In this document: piece after piece, positions 16,047-26,517 of the stretch
How the letters are laid out: each line of letters begins with the position of its first letter
Numbering within the stretch: the stretch's first letter is position 1
Assembly: GCA_044226685.1 (NCBI GenBank)
Contig: JBGAGP010000028.1
Span: 1 to 39,670 of the forward strand
Direction: 5' to 3'
DNA from: Dongia_A sp044226685
GTDB lineage: Bacteria > Pseudomonadota > Alphaproteobacteria > Dongiales > Dongiaceae
Length of the DNA stretch: 39,670 nt
Made by a program: the position numbers and the translations under genes
Notes under the pieces: generated by a model
What the model saw: only the letters and a program-made list of their open reading frames with translations
What the model was told of the DNA's origin: nothing
The model's database searches: none

Positions 16047-17693
16047 CTATTTGTCGAGCCAGACCTTGTCGAGCTGCAGCTCGAAGGTCTGGTGCATGAA
16101 CAGGCCCTTCACATAGTCGGCATGGTGGCGGTAGAGCGAGCGCCAGAACGGCTGGATGAGGATGCCGGACTCCTGGAGGATCTTCTCGATATCCTTCATC
16201 AGCTCGCGGCGCTTGTCGGCATCCGCGACGGCGAGAGCGGCGTTCAGCTTCTTGTCGAAGTCCGGGTTCGAATAGGCCGCTTCGTTCCAGGCTTCGCCGG
16301 TGCGGTAGGCGAGTGCCAGGACCTGCACGCCCAGCGGACGCATGTTCCACTCGGTGGTCGACCACGGATACTTGGTCCAGTCGTTCCAGAAGCTGGAGCC
16401 GGGGATCACGGTGCGCTTCACCTTGATGCCCGCCTCGCGGCACTGGGCGGCGATCACGTCGCCCGGCGCCTTCACGTATTCGGCGTCATAGGAGATGAGC
16501 TCGAATTCGTAGTCCATCTGGCCGGCCTCGGTCATCAGGGCCTTGGCCTTCGCCAGGTCGCGCGGAACCTTCGGCAGCTCGTAGTATTCCGGATGGATCG
16601 GGCAGACGTGGTGGTTCTCGCCCGCCGTGCCGGCGTCGTTGTAGCCGAGCTTCAGCACCGTCGCGTTGTCGGTGGCAAGCTGCAGGGCGTTGCGGACGCG
16701 CTGATCGTCAAACGGCTTGTTGTTGACGTTGGTGCGCAGCACGATGGTGGCGGCGGTGGTGACTTCCTCCTTCACCATGCCCATGCCGTCGAGCAGCGCC
16801 ACCGTCTCGCCGACGGTCTGGTAGTTGGCGTCGATCTCGCCCGCTTCCAGCGCGCTGATGATGGCATTGGCCTCGACGCCGTAGTCGGTGAACTCGACGC
16901 CGTCGAGATAGACGTCGCCGCCGAACCAGGTGAAGCCCTCGCGGCGCTTCAGGACCGCGCCCTTGCCCACCTCGTAGGAGGTGCACTCGAAGGGGCCGGT
17001 GCCGGGCGTCTTCAGCATGTCGGCGCCGTTCTTGTCGAAGTCGCGGTGCACGACGATGGCCGGGTAGTCGGCCATGCCCGGGATGATGGTGATGTCGGAC
17101 TGGCTGGCCTTCAGCTTCACCGTGTGGTCGTCGACCTTGGTAATGGCGCCGTCGGCCGCCTTGTTGGTGTTGGCGTCGATCAGGGTCGACATGCGGCCGG
17201 CCATCGAGTTGCCTTCGGCCGCCTTGTCGCACCAGCGGGTCAGGTTGTAGACGATGTCGTCAGCGGTGAAATCGTCGCCGTTCGACCACTTCACGCCCTT
17301 GCGCACGTGCAGGGTGTATTCGGTGGCGTCGTCGTTGACGTCCCAGCTCTCGATCAGATGGCCTTCGAAGGTGAAGTCCTTGGAATAACGCACCATGTAG
17401 TCGTTGCACTGGCGCATGACGTTGGCCATTTCCGACCAGTCCCAGGTGCGCGGGTCCTTCATCTCCTTGATGATCATCTGCATCTTCAGGACGCCGCCCT
17501 TCTTTGCGTCCGCGGCCATCGCCGGCTTCGGCGCGCCGAGACCGATCATCCCGTAGGCGACCGCGGTGGACGCGCCCATCACGCTGGCCATGGCCAGGAA
17601 CTCGCGGCGATCCATCTTGCCCTGCTTGGCGCTCTCGGCCAGCGACTTGATCGTCGCCGGCACCTGGTCGCCGTTGCTCTTATACGTGGTCAT
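16047..17693 (-). CDS. ABC importer substrate-binding protein, family 5, Tat-exported
   Basis: 548 residues of the SBP_bac_5 (oligopeptide/nickel/opine) family. The N-terminus is a twin-arginine signal with a long n-region: DRREFL at residues 28-33, a hydrophobic stretch, then AMA near 60. The mature part shows 'YTLHVRKGVKWSNGDDFTADDIVYNLTR', the family signature region, and 'TNVNNKPFDDQRVRNALQLATD'. It captures a peptide-like or amine solute in the periplasm. First gene of the leftward operon; GGGAG lies about 9 bases before the ATG. The divergent gene encodes a DddP-like protein, so a methylated osmolyte or related compound is a possible ligand, but that is only inference from position. Confidence 0.95.
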   Translation of the reverse strand: MTTYKSNGDQVPATIKSLAESAKQGKMDRREFLAMASVMGASTAVAYGMIGLGAPKPAMAADAKKGGVLKMQMIIKEMKDPRTWDWSEMANVMRQCNDYMVRYSKDFTFEGHLIESWDVNDDATEYTLHVRKGVKWSNGDDFTADDIVYNLTRWCDKAAEGNSMAGRMSTLIDANTNKAADGAITKVDDHTVKLKASQSDITIIPGMADYPAIVVHRDFDKNGADMLKTPGTGPFECTSYEVGKGAVLKRREGFTWFGGDVYLDGVEFTDYGVEANAIISALEAGEIDANYQTVGETVALLDGMGMVKEEVTTAATIVLRTNVNNKPFDDQRVRNALQLATDNATVLKLGYNDAGTAGENHHVCPIHPEYYELPKVPRDLAKAKALMTEAGQMDYEFELISYDAEYVKAPGDVIAAQCREAGIKVKRTVIPGSSFWNDWTKYPWSTTEWNMRPLGVQVLALAYRTGEAWNEAAYSNPDFDKKLNAALAVADADKRRELMKDIEKILQESGILIQPFWRSLYRHHADYVKGLFMHQTFELQLDKVWLDK

Positions 17694-18331
17694 CTGCCAT
17701 CTCCCGTTGTTTGGTGATTGTACCCTGCCTTAGCCGGCGGCAGCTCAACCGCCGGTACCCCGCTGCGCCGTGCCGCCTGATTCCGAATGCGTACCGCCGG
17801 CGGAAACCTCCGCCGTCACCGGCACGCCCTCGAACCCGGCATCCTTCCGACGCAATAGCCCGATGCCCGGAGCGCCGCCCACGCGGGGCGTCGGCTCACG
17901 GCCACCACCTTGTGATGTCGTCCGAATGCGACTTTGGGCGCGCGGTCCCCGCGGCCCGAAACAGAACGAGCATGCCTGGCCTCCCTGTCGGGGTCCGGTT
18001 CTTGCCCGGACCCAACGGCCCGCTACCGAAGGGTTTTCAGTCGGCGGTTTAAGTCCGCCTTGTTCCCTTTTGGCGCGAAGTCTTAATCAAGCATTGTTAC
18101 GTTATCGGCCGCTTGGAAAAGCGTCAATGACGACACTGCTTTAATCGACAGCGACAATTCACGGTCGCGTGCGCCATTCCAGATTCCCGGCGGCCAAGAT
18201 TGTTGTCCCACCCCGTCGGCGCGGGTGCTTTTGCACCGCAGCGCGGATGCCGCAGGCGCCAGCGGCGCTTGCGATTTTCTCACGGGCACAGCACCTTGGC
18301 GCGGCATAGAGTGCCTGAGGGGGAGCGTCAC
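17694..18331. promoter_or_regulatory. 638-bp divergent control region between the ABC operon and the M24 gene
   Basis: No convincing large gene. On the minus strand TTGACG (18122-18127) and TAACGT (18099-18104), 17 bases apart, may form a weak promoter giving a leader of about 400 bases for the binding-protein gene. That leader would contain two hairpins (GGGTCCGG/CCGGACCC near 17990-18013, and GGCGG/CCGCC near 18044-18060) and a short frame at 17896-17973. Two plus-strand frames of 113 and 124 codons lack ribosome sites and family resemblance. Confidence 0.4.
17896..17973 (-). CDS. possible 25-codon leader peptide upstream of the binding-protein gene
   Basis: ATG at 17971-17973 with GGGAGG about 8 bases upstream encodes 25 residues ending TRWWP then TGA. 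It lies in the presumed leader of the ABC operon, just after a strong hairpin. The good ribosome site and tandem Trp codons are the only support; a chance frame is quite possible. Confidence 0.2.
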   Translation of the reverse strand: MLVLFRAAGTARPKSHSDDITRWWP

Positions 18332-19531
18332 ATGACAGCCTATTACAAGACCGCCGTGGACCGGGAAAGCCTGCGCCGGTATCGCCTGGAGCGCGTGCGC
18401 CGGGAGTTGCGGCAGCGGGACTTCGGCGGCGCCCTGCTCTTCGACCCCCCGAACATCCGGCACGCCTGCGACGTCGCCAACATGCAGGTCTGGGCGCTGC
18501 ACAACAAGTGCCGCTTCGTCTATGTGCCGACCGAAGGGCCGATGGTCCTGTTCGACTACGGCTGCGCCAAGCATCTGAGCCGCGGCTACGACCTGATCGC
18601 CGAAACGCGGACTGCCACGTCGCACACCTATTTCACCAATGGCGGGCGCCAGACCGAGCAGATCGGGCGCTGGGCGCGCGAGATCGCCGACCTGGTGGCC
18701 AGCCATGGCGGCGGCAACCGCCGGCTGGCCGTCGACAAGCTGGACCCGCTCGCCACCCACGCGCTGGAGCGGGAGGGGATCGTCGTCACCGACGGCGAGG
18801 AGCTGATGGAATTCGCCCGCGCCATCAAGAACGCGGACGAGATCGTGGCGATGAAGGAAGCGATCGCCGCCTGCGAGGCCGGCATCGAGAAGATGTGGCG
18901 CGAATTGAAGCCTGGCATGACCGAGAACGAGGTCTGGGCCCATCTACACGCCACCAACATCGCGCTGGGCGGCGAGTGGATCGAATGCCGGCTGCTGACC
19001 TCGGGCGAGCGGACCAATCCCTGGTTCCAGGAATGCTCGGACCGGGTGATCCAGCCGGGCGACATCGTCGCGTTCGACACCGATCTGATCGGCCCCAACG
19101 GCTATTGCGCGGATATCAGCCGGACCTGGGTTGCGGGCGACGTGCGGCCGACCAACGAGCAGCACCGGCTCTACCAGACCGCGCTCGACAACCTGCACCA
19201 CAACCTGGACCTGGTGAAGGCGGGCCTCTCCTTCCGCGAGTTCACCGAGAAGAGCTTCCGCCTGGCGCCCGAATTCGTCGGCCAGCGCTATTCCTGCATC
19301 ATGCACGGCGTCGGCCTGTGCGACGAATATCCCTTCGCCACCTATCGCGAGGATTTCGAGCGCTGGGGCTTCGACGGCCATTTCGAGGCCGGCATGACGG
19401 TCTGTGTCGAGGCGCTGATCGGCGTGGCCGGCGGCAAGGAATGCGTCAAGCTGGAGCAGCAGGTGCTGGTGACCGAGACCGGCTACGAGCTGCTGTCGAA
19501 ATCGCCGCTGGGGCTGCGGCCGGATTACTGA
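18332..19531 (+). CDS. M24 metallopeptidase-fold protein, DddP (DMSP lyase)-like
   Basis: 399 residues. The C-terminal pita-bread domain carries Asp249, Asp251, Asp261, His325, Glu360 and Glu375 as likely metal ligands. Their spacing equals that of the DMSP lyase DddP as I recall it (295, 297, 307, 371, 406, 421) at a constant offset of 46, and Tyr320 and Asp331 fall on the recalled catalytic Tyr366 and Asp377. Stretches such as GGEWIECRLLTSGERTNPWF and MHGVGLCDEYP also resemble DddP rather than Xaa-Pro aminopeptidases. DddP splits DMSP into dimethyl sulfide and acrylate. About 46 N-terminal residues of DddP are missing. Start at 18332 rests on AGGGGGAG upstream. An aminopeptidase or creatinase-like function remains possible. 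Confidence 0.82.
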   Translation: MTAYYKTAVDRESLRRYRLERVRRELRQRDFGGALLFDPPNIRHACDVANMQVWALHNKCRFVYVPTEGPMVLFDYGCAKHLSRGYDLIAETRTATSHTYFTNGGRQTEQIGRWAREIADLVASHGGGNRRLAVDKLDPLATHALEREGIVVTDGEELMEFARAIKNADEIVAMKEAIAACEAGIEKMWRELKPGMTENEVWAHLHATNIALGGEWIECRLLTSGERTNPWFQECSDRVIQPGDIVAFDTDLIGPNGYCADISRTWVAGDVRPTNEQHRLYQTALDNLHHNLDLVKAGLSFREFTEKSFRLAPEFVGQRYSCIMHGVGLCDEYPFATYREDFERWGFDGHFEAGMTVCVEALIGVAGGKECVKLEQQVLVTETGYELLSKSPLGLRPDY

Positions 19532-19674
19532 CCGAACAGTATAAGAGCCGTTGCGCCGGCGAGGCCGGCGACGATGACCAGGAGCAGCCACGCCGCGGCG
19601 ACATCGCCGGGGCCGTCCGGGCGGTGCGAGCGGCCATGCTTGTAGTCGTCCTGGTCGGGGCGGCGGGTGGGCAT
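19525..19674 (-). CDS. small single-helix membrane protein, hypothetical
   Basis: A 49-codon frame on the minus strand: a charged, His- and Asp-rich N-terminus (MPTRRPDQDDYKHGRSHRP) followed by one hydrophobic helix (AAAWLLLVIVAGLAGATALI) and a short polar end. The charge-then-helix layout and GC-rich third positions argue for a real gene. The ribosome site is weak. It begins 17 bp after the porin terminator hairpin, and its stop overlaps the last 7 bases of the convergent M24 gene. No function recognised. Confidence 0.5.
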   Translation of the reverse strand: MPTRRPDQDDYKHGRSHRPDGPGDVAAAWLLLVIVAGLAGATALILFGQ

Positions 19675-19690
19675 CGGGCTCGGTAAAAGG

Positions 19691-19720
19691 AACGACGAGG
19701 GTGTGGGGACCCTCGTCGTT
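19691..19720 (-). terminator. terminator after the porin gene
   Basis: A perfect 12-bp stem (19691-19702 with 19709-19720, AACGACGAGGGT) with a 6-base loop, 31 bp past the porin stop; on the minus strand it is followed by CCTTTTACC. The T run is short but the hairpin is very stable. Confidence 0.75.
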
Positions 19721-19751
19721 CGGGCGAACTCAGGGAATATGTCGTCTTCGG

Positions 19752-20933
19752 CTAGAAGGTAATGCTCGTGCCGATACCGAGCTCGAAGCCGTCGTATTTC
19801 ACGTCGTCGGTCGTGGCGGTCTCGTCGGCATCGAGCCAGGTGTAGCCAGCCTCGCCATCGACCGCGATGCCGGGGCCGAGCGCGTAATTGGCGGTCAGCA
19901 CCACGCGATCCATGGTGAAGTCGGCATCGCCGCCGCCGTCAAAGTCGGTTTCCGCCTGCTGGTGCGAATATTGCGCACCGACGGTCCAGGGGTCGAAGCT
20001 GTAGGCAACGCCGCCGCCGGCGACCCAGGCGTCGGTTTCATCGCCGCCTTCAATGGCGACCAGGTCGTTGTAGTATTCGAAGACGCCCCCGACGGCGAAA
20101 TCGCCGAAGGTGAGGTTGAGCGCCGCCTGGTAGAAGTCCTGCTCGTCGCGGTCGGGACCCGGGCTCTGTTCGACATGGCCTTCCCACGAACCGCCGAGGC
20201 CGGCGTTCAGGCCCCAGCCGTCGCCATCGTACGTATACGTGCCGTAGAGCGAGACGTTGTGGCGCGATTCGGCGTCTGCGTTCACCGGCATTCCGATATG
20301 CGGCCCGGCGCCGTCGTCGTGGCGTTCATCGCCGCCATTGGGCGTGTAGGAGGCGGTGAGTTGGAAGCCGCCGAAGCTGGGCGAGATATAGAGGATCTTC
20401 TGGGCGTCCGACCGATCATCCACGCCGATGCAGGCCGCATTCGACGTCAGGGCCGGGAACCCGGCGGCAATCACGTCGACGTTGGCGCCCCATTGGTTCG
20501 GCGAAAATGCCGAGAAGTTGCCGGTGCCGCCCGGCGGCAGAAGGCAGGCGCCGCCGAGCGCTTCGTCATCCGAGCCGATGCGCACCTCGCCGAATCCCCC
20601 GGAGAAATACACATAGGCCTCGTCGATCTGGTCGCTGTCGTTCTCTCCTTCCAGTTCGACCCGGGCCCCGACCGAAAGCCCGTTGTCGAGTGTGGTTTCC
20701 CCCTTGAAGTGAATCTCAGCATCGTTGAAGAAGCCGTCGGTATTGCGCTCGTTGCCGAGCTCGCCTTCGTTGTCGTCGTCGAACACGACCATATAGGCTT
20801 CCTTGAAGAAGCCGCCGACACTCAGCTTGATCCCGTCCGCCGCCATTGCGCCCGCGGGCGCGAACATCGCGGTCATCAATCCCGCCGAGCCCAGGCTCAA
20901 CGCGGTGGAATTCCTCCAATACGCTTTTCGCAT
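19752..20933 (-). CDS. outer-membrane porin (gram-negative porin family)
   Basis: 393 residues: a signal peptide ending near AGAMAADG (about residue 32), then alternating hydrophobic/polar beta strands with acidic loops throughout, e.g. 'GFFKEAYMVVFDDDNEG', and a C-terminal strand ending in Phe (GIGTSITF), the recognition signal for BAM-mediated assembly. N-terminal 'GIKLSVGGFFKEAYM' and 'IHFKGETTLDNGLSVGARVELEGE' are typical of alphaproteobacterial porins of the Porin_4 type. It allows diffusion of small solutes across the outer membrane. The strong acidic bias of the loops suggests cation or amine preference, but that is speculative. Divergent from the AraC regulator across 171 bp. Confidence 0.9.
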   Translation of the reverse strand: MRKAYWRNSTALSLGSAGLMTAMFAPAGAMAADGIKLSVGGFFKEAYMVVFDDDNEGELGNERNTDGFFNDAEIHFKGETTLDNGLSVGARVELEGENDSDQIDEAYVYFSGGFGEVRIGSDDEALGGACLLPPGGTGNFSAFSPNQWGANVDVIAAGFPALTSNAACIGVDDRSDAQKILYISPSFGGFQLTASYTPNGGDERHDDGAGPHIGMPVNADAESRHNVSLYGTYTYDGDGWGLNAGLGGSWEGHVEQSPGPDRDEQDFYQAALNLTFGDFAVGGVFEYYNDLVAIEGGDETDAWVAGGGVAYSFDPWTVGAQYSHQQAETDFDGGGDADFTMDRVVLTANYALGPGIAVDGEAGYTWLDADETATTDDVKYDGFELGIGTSITF

Positions 20934-21104
20934 CGTTACCCCGTCTTTTCTGCGTCAGTCAGATTGCGATTGACGCGCCGGAGTATTCCCGCCCGGAGGC
21001 CATCACTCCATACTCGGTCGTCCATATTACCTGCGCGATCGTCCAGTCTCCTTGTCGCCGCACGGAGGAGCACCTATCTCCTTGCGAGCAGCTAGGAGTC
21101 CAAC

Positions 21105-22136
21105 GTGGATCCTTTGTCCGATGTACTCTCGCTTCTCCATGTGGAGAGCGCCACGTCGGGACGTCTGGAAGCTGGGGGGAAATGGGCTCTGCAGAGCTCA
21201 GCGCAGGAGCATATTACCTTCTGCGCCCTGTTGAGCGGACCGTGTTGGCTCATCACCAGCGATCGTGACGAACCGATAGAAATGAAGCCTGGGGATTGCC
21301 TGTTGGCCACGGACAGTGCGGCCGTGCGTCTGTGCAGCGACCCGTCCATGAACGCGCCCGAGCGCGCCAAGCCGCTCGCGGCCTCGGTGCCGGCCTTGCT
21401 GCGCATCGGCGACGGCCACGAGACGTCCCTGATCGGGGCAAAGTTCAGGTTCGACGAGGCCTATGCCAAGTCGATCCTGCGCTTTCTGCCCGCCACCATC
21501 CACATCCGCGCCGGCACGCCCTCGGCGGCGAGTCTGCAGACCATTCTCTACAAATTGCAGGACGAAATCGACGTGCCGCGTCTCGGGCGTGAGCTGGTGG
21601 TCGACCATCTGGTTCACCTGGCGCTGGTTCAGGCGATGCGCGGCTATCTCACCTGCAAGGAGCAATGCCCGCGCAATGGCTGGCTCGGCGCCCTTGCCGA
21701 CCGGCAGATCAGTGCGGCGCTGCACGCCATGCATGAGGAGGTGACGCGGCGCTGGACGGTGGCCGAACTGGGCGCGGCGGTCGGAATGTCGCGCTCGAGC
21801 TTCGCGCAGCGCTTCAAGGCGCTGGTGGGGATTCCGCCGCTGGACTATCTGACCCAGTGGCGCATCTACCTGGCCGGTCAGGCGTTGCGGCGGAGCGGCA
21901 ACGCGGTTTCCGCCGTCGCCGTCGAGTTCGGCTACGAATCGGAAAGCGCCTTCAGCACCGCCTTCAAGCGGGTGATGGGCTGCTCGCCGCGCGAGTTTCG
22001 GATGGGTCGGCGCCGGGACGCCGATGCAAACCTGGTGCCCTTGCCGGCGCCCGCGGCACTACCGCCGCGTCCACGCCTTCCAGTGCGGAGCGCGGTCAAC
22101 GGCCATCACAAGGCAGGCGCGCCCGGGGCGGAATAG
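21105..22136 (+). CDS. AraC-family transcriptional regulator with cupin sensor domain
   Basis: 343 residues. The N-terminal half is a cupin-type sensor (about 1-180; 'SGPCWLITSDRDEPIEMKPGDCLLAT' is the barrel). The C-terminal AraC/XylS domain has two helix-turn-helices at about 215-310: 'WTVAELGAAVGMSRSSFAQRFKALVGIPPLDYL' and 'VAVEFGYESESAFSTAFKRVMGCSPREFR'. Translation starts at GTG 21105, supported by AGGAG six bases upstream. Such cupin/AraC proteins usually activate or repress the adjacent gene, here the divergent porin. The last 45 residues are a Pro-rich tail. Confidence 0.92.
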   Translation: MDPLSDVLSLLHVESATSGRLEAGGKWALQSSAQEHITFCALLSGPCWLITSDRDEPIEMKPGDCLLATDSAAVRLCSDPSMNAPERAKPLAASVPALLRIGDGHETSLIGAKFRFDEAYAKSILRFLPATIHIRAGTPSAASLQTILYKLQDEIDVPRLGRELVVDHLVHLALVQAMRGYLTCKEQCPRNGWLGALADRQISAALHAMHEEVTRRWTVAELGAAVGMSRSSFAQRFKALVGIPPLDYLTQWRIYLAGQALRRSGNAVSAVAVEFGYESESAFSTAFKRVMGCSPREFRMGRRRDADANLVPLPAPAALPPRPRLPVRSAVNGHHKAGAPGAE

Positions 22137-22139
22137 TCG

Positions 22140-24182
<2,043 letters not shown>

Positions 24183-24284
24183 GCGCGAAGCCAGAACCCT
24201 CTCAAGCGGCCCTCGAGTCGGAGTGCGATTCGTTTATACCCGTTTCCCGCCCGTTGGTGGATGGGGCGGTGTTGGATGGGTTTG

Positions 24285-24323
24285 GCCAAAATGAAGCGGG
24301 CGGGACCGACCGGCCCCGCCCGC
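24285..24323 (-). terminator. terminator after the APC permease gene
   Basis: A 9-bp GC stem (24296-24304 with 24315-24323, GCGGGCGGG/CCCGCCCGC) 21 bp past the permease stop, followed on the minus strand by TTCATTTTGG. Confidence 0.65.
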
Positions 24324-24344
24324 CGCCTTCGCAGCCGCGTGCGG

Positions 24345-26036
24345 CTAGAGCGTGAAGACCCAGTTGGAGATCAGCACGACCGCGATGCCCGCGACCAGCA
24401 CGACGTAAGGCAGCATGCCCGCCTTCTTGTGGCCGAGGTCGCCTTCCTTGAGGCCGAGGTCCTCCATCATCCGCGCCGGAAACTTGCCGCCGTCCTGCAC
24501 GTAGTGACGGAAGCAGAAGACCGGGATGATGAGGGCGGCGGCGATCAGGCCGGCCCACAGCGCGATCGGGTTCCATACCTTGGCGCCCGCGCCCATGAAG
24601 ATCGCATTCACAAAGGACAGCACCGTGCCCGCCGCCAGGATGATGGTGGGCGCCTTGTACGGCCGCGCGATATGGCCGCTGTCGATGCGGTGGATCCAGC
24701 CGGCGTTGAGGTTCAGGAAGTTGAAGATGATATAGCCGCAATTGCTGACCGCCAGGATGAAGTAGTAGGCGGTGGCGTCGGTCGAGGCGATGGAAAGCAG
24801 GATCAGGTTGAAGACCAGATCCGTCCACATTGCCGAGGTCGGCGCGCCGTTGTGATTGACGCCCGAAAGATACTTGGGCAGCCAACCGTCGACCGAGCCC
24901 TGGTAGAGCGTGCGCGAGGATCCCGCCATCGCGGTGATGATGATGAGGATCAGCGCGGCGATCATCAGGAACTCGAACAGCCGGATGATGAGCGCGTTGC
25001 CGCCCGCCACCATGTTGCCCATCACCTCGGCGATGCTGGTGCCGGCGACCACGCCGCCGTCCAGCATGCCGTTGAGGCCGAGATAGCCCTGGAAGGTCAG
25101 CGGCACCAGCACGAACAAGGCGAGGCAGAGCAGGCCGGAATAGAAGATGGCCTTGAACGTGTCCGTCGCCGGGTTCTTGAACTCGCTGGTGTAGCAGATC
25201 GCCGTTTCGAAGCCGTAGGTCGACCAGGCCGCGATGAACATTCCGCCGAGGACGAGCGTCCAGCCGGCAACATTCCAGGTACCGGGTTCCGGAGCGTAGG
25301 GCGCCGCCAGCGGCACGAAGGGCGAGAAGTTGGCGGAGTCGAAATTCCCGTTGAAGAACGGCACCACGCCGACAATGAACAGCGTGACCACGATCACCAA
25401 CCCGACGATGGTCTGCACCCCGGCGGTGCCGAGGATGCCGCGATGCTGGATGGCGAAAGCCAGCAGCATCAGGATCGCGCCGATGAAGAAGGTCCAGTTC
25501 ACCGAGAGCGAGACGACGCCGAGATTGATGGTGAACAGCGACCAGTTGTGGATCGGCATCAGAGCGGCGCTGGCCGTGGCCTCGTCGACGGTCACGCCGG
25601 CAGTCGCCTGCTGGGCGATATATGCGGCGATGGCCTCCGCCGTTGGCGCATGTTCCATCGCATTCAGGATGTAGCCCGCGGCGATGGCGGAGCCGAGCGA
25701 GAGCACCGGCGTCCAGGCGATCCAGTTGCACCACACCGAGAGCGGCGCGATGAACTTGCTGTAGCGCAGCCAGGCGGCCGCGCCATAGACCGAGGCGCCA
25801 CCCGACTTGTTCGGGAACAGGCCGGCGATCTCGGCATAGGTGAAGGACTGGACAAAGCCCATCAGCATCGAGACGATCCAGACCGCGAAGGCCGGGATGC
25901 CGACGGTGCCGGCGATGCCGCCGATCGAGAACAGCACCAGGGCAGGGACGCCGCTGGCGACCCAGAATGCGCCGCGCCAATCGATGGCGCGCTTGAGCGT
26001 GTATTCGGTGGTGTTGGATGCGCTACTGACGGACAT
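24345..26036 (-). CDS. APC-superfamily amino acid/amine permease
   Basis: 563 residues, strongly hydrophobic, with about 12-14 predicted membrane helices. The APC features are the N-terminal 'VLFSIGGIAGTVGIPAFAVWIVSMLMGFVQSFTYAEIAGLFPNKSGG' region (helix 1 glycine motif and helix 2) and 'MAGSSRTLYQGSVDGWLP' in the middle. An extra roughly 35-residue periplasmic-type insertion sits near residues 130-165. Proton- or sodium-coupled uptake of an amino acid or amine is expected. Position beside the GntR regulator and the mgs-type operon, and the shared ATTGGT motif upstream, suggest it imports a substrate of that pathway (methylated amine or gamma-glutamyl amide), an inference only. GGGGGAGAAGG precedes the ATG. 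Confidence 0.9.
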   Translation of the reverse strand: MSVSSASNTTEYTLKRAIDWRGAFWVASGVPALVLFSIGGIAGTVGIPAFAVWIVSMLMGFVQSFTYAEIAGLFPNKSGGASVYGAAAWLRYSKFIAPLSVWCNWIAWTPVLSLGSAIAAGYILNAMEHAPTAEAIAAYIAQQATAGVTVDEATASAALMPIHNWSLFTINLGVVSLSVNWTFFIGAILMLLAFAIQHRGILGTAGVQTIVGLVIVVTLFIVGVVPFFNGNFDSANFSPFVPLAAPYAPEPGTWNVAGWTLVLGGMFIAAWSTYGFETAICYTSEFKNPATDTFKAIFYSGLLCLALFVLVPLTFQGYLGLNGMLDGGVVAGTSIAEVMGNMVAGGNALIIRLFEFLMIAALILIIITAMAGSSRTLYQGSVDGWLPKYLSGVNHNGAPTSAMWTDLVFNLILLSIASTDATAYYFILAVSNCGYIIFNFLNLNAGWIHRIDSGHIARPYKAPTIILAAGTVLSFVNAIFMGAGAKVWNPIALWAGLIAAALIIPVFCFRHYVQDGGKFPARMMEDLGLKEGDLGHKKAGMLPYVVLVAGIAVVLISNWVFTL

Positions 26037-26517
26037 GGTACCCTTCTCCCCCAGGTTCAGGTCTTACTCAGCCCAGATCGTGCGAGTCAGGAGCCACGGC
26101 CGCTGTCGGCGGTCGTGCCTCGGTTACGCCCAGCGCGGGTTTGCAGCTCTCCTCATGCTTCCCCTGGCGCCACGCCCATCTGCGGATGAGGCGACACCTT
26201 TGTTCTTTTTTGTTCGGCGCCGCCCGGTCTTCGACTCGCGGACAGCCCGGGCAACGCCGCGCGGATGATGCGCCAGTTTGCCGCACCAATCTAGATCAAT
26301 TTTGTTCAGGTGGTCTGAAATTGGTCTGTCGAGGGGATAAGATTCCAATCCGCCCAGACCGTTGTGTTCATCCGCACGCCGACCAATTGCCCGGGCAGCA
26401 CCAGACATCCCGGCCTCCCGACGGATGCCGAAGTCCCGGCACAGCCGGGAACGAATGCCCCGCGGGGCGAATTATTTCCCGCCGGCCAACCGGCGGGGAC
26501 GGGGCAGGGAGGCCGGA
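26037..26517. promoter_or_regulatory. 481-bp spacer between gntR and the permease gene
   Basis: No gene recognised. The gntR-proximal half holds three hairpins: TCCCGGC/GCCGGGA (26434-26450), a GCCCCGCGGGGC palindrome (26458-26469) and CCCGCCGG/CCGGCGGG (26478-26497), the last two AT-separated and possibly ending gntR transcription. The middle holds the ATTGGT-type motif (26285-26328). The rest is presumably the permease promoter and leader. Confidence 0.5.
26285..26328. promoter_or_regulatory. ATTGGT-type repeats upstream of the permease gene
   Basis: ACCAAT at 26285-26290 (minus orientation), then TGGTCTG at 26311-26317 and again at 26322-26328 inside AAATTGGTCTG, 11 bp apart. Related tandem sites occur near 27370, 35798 and 38302. 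Proposed binding site for a shared regulator. Confidence 0.45.

Noticed and set aside
16017..17717. 566-codon plus-strand frame antisense to the binding-protein gene
   Set aside because: Composition is typical of an antisense mirror frame; the minus strand encodes a full Tat-exported solute-binding protein.
17711..18144. Two plus-strand frames (113 and 124 codons) in the divergent spacer
   Set aside because: No ribosome sites, Arg/Pro-rich composition, and no resemblance to known proteins; the region is better explained as promoter and leader.
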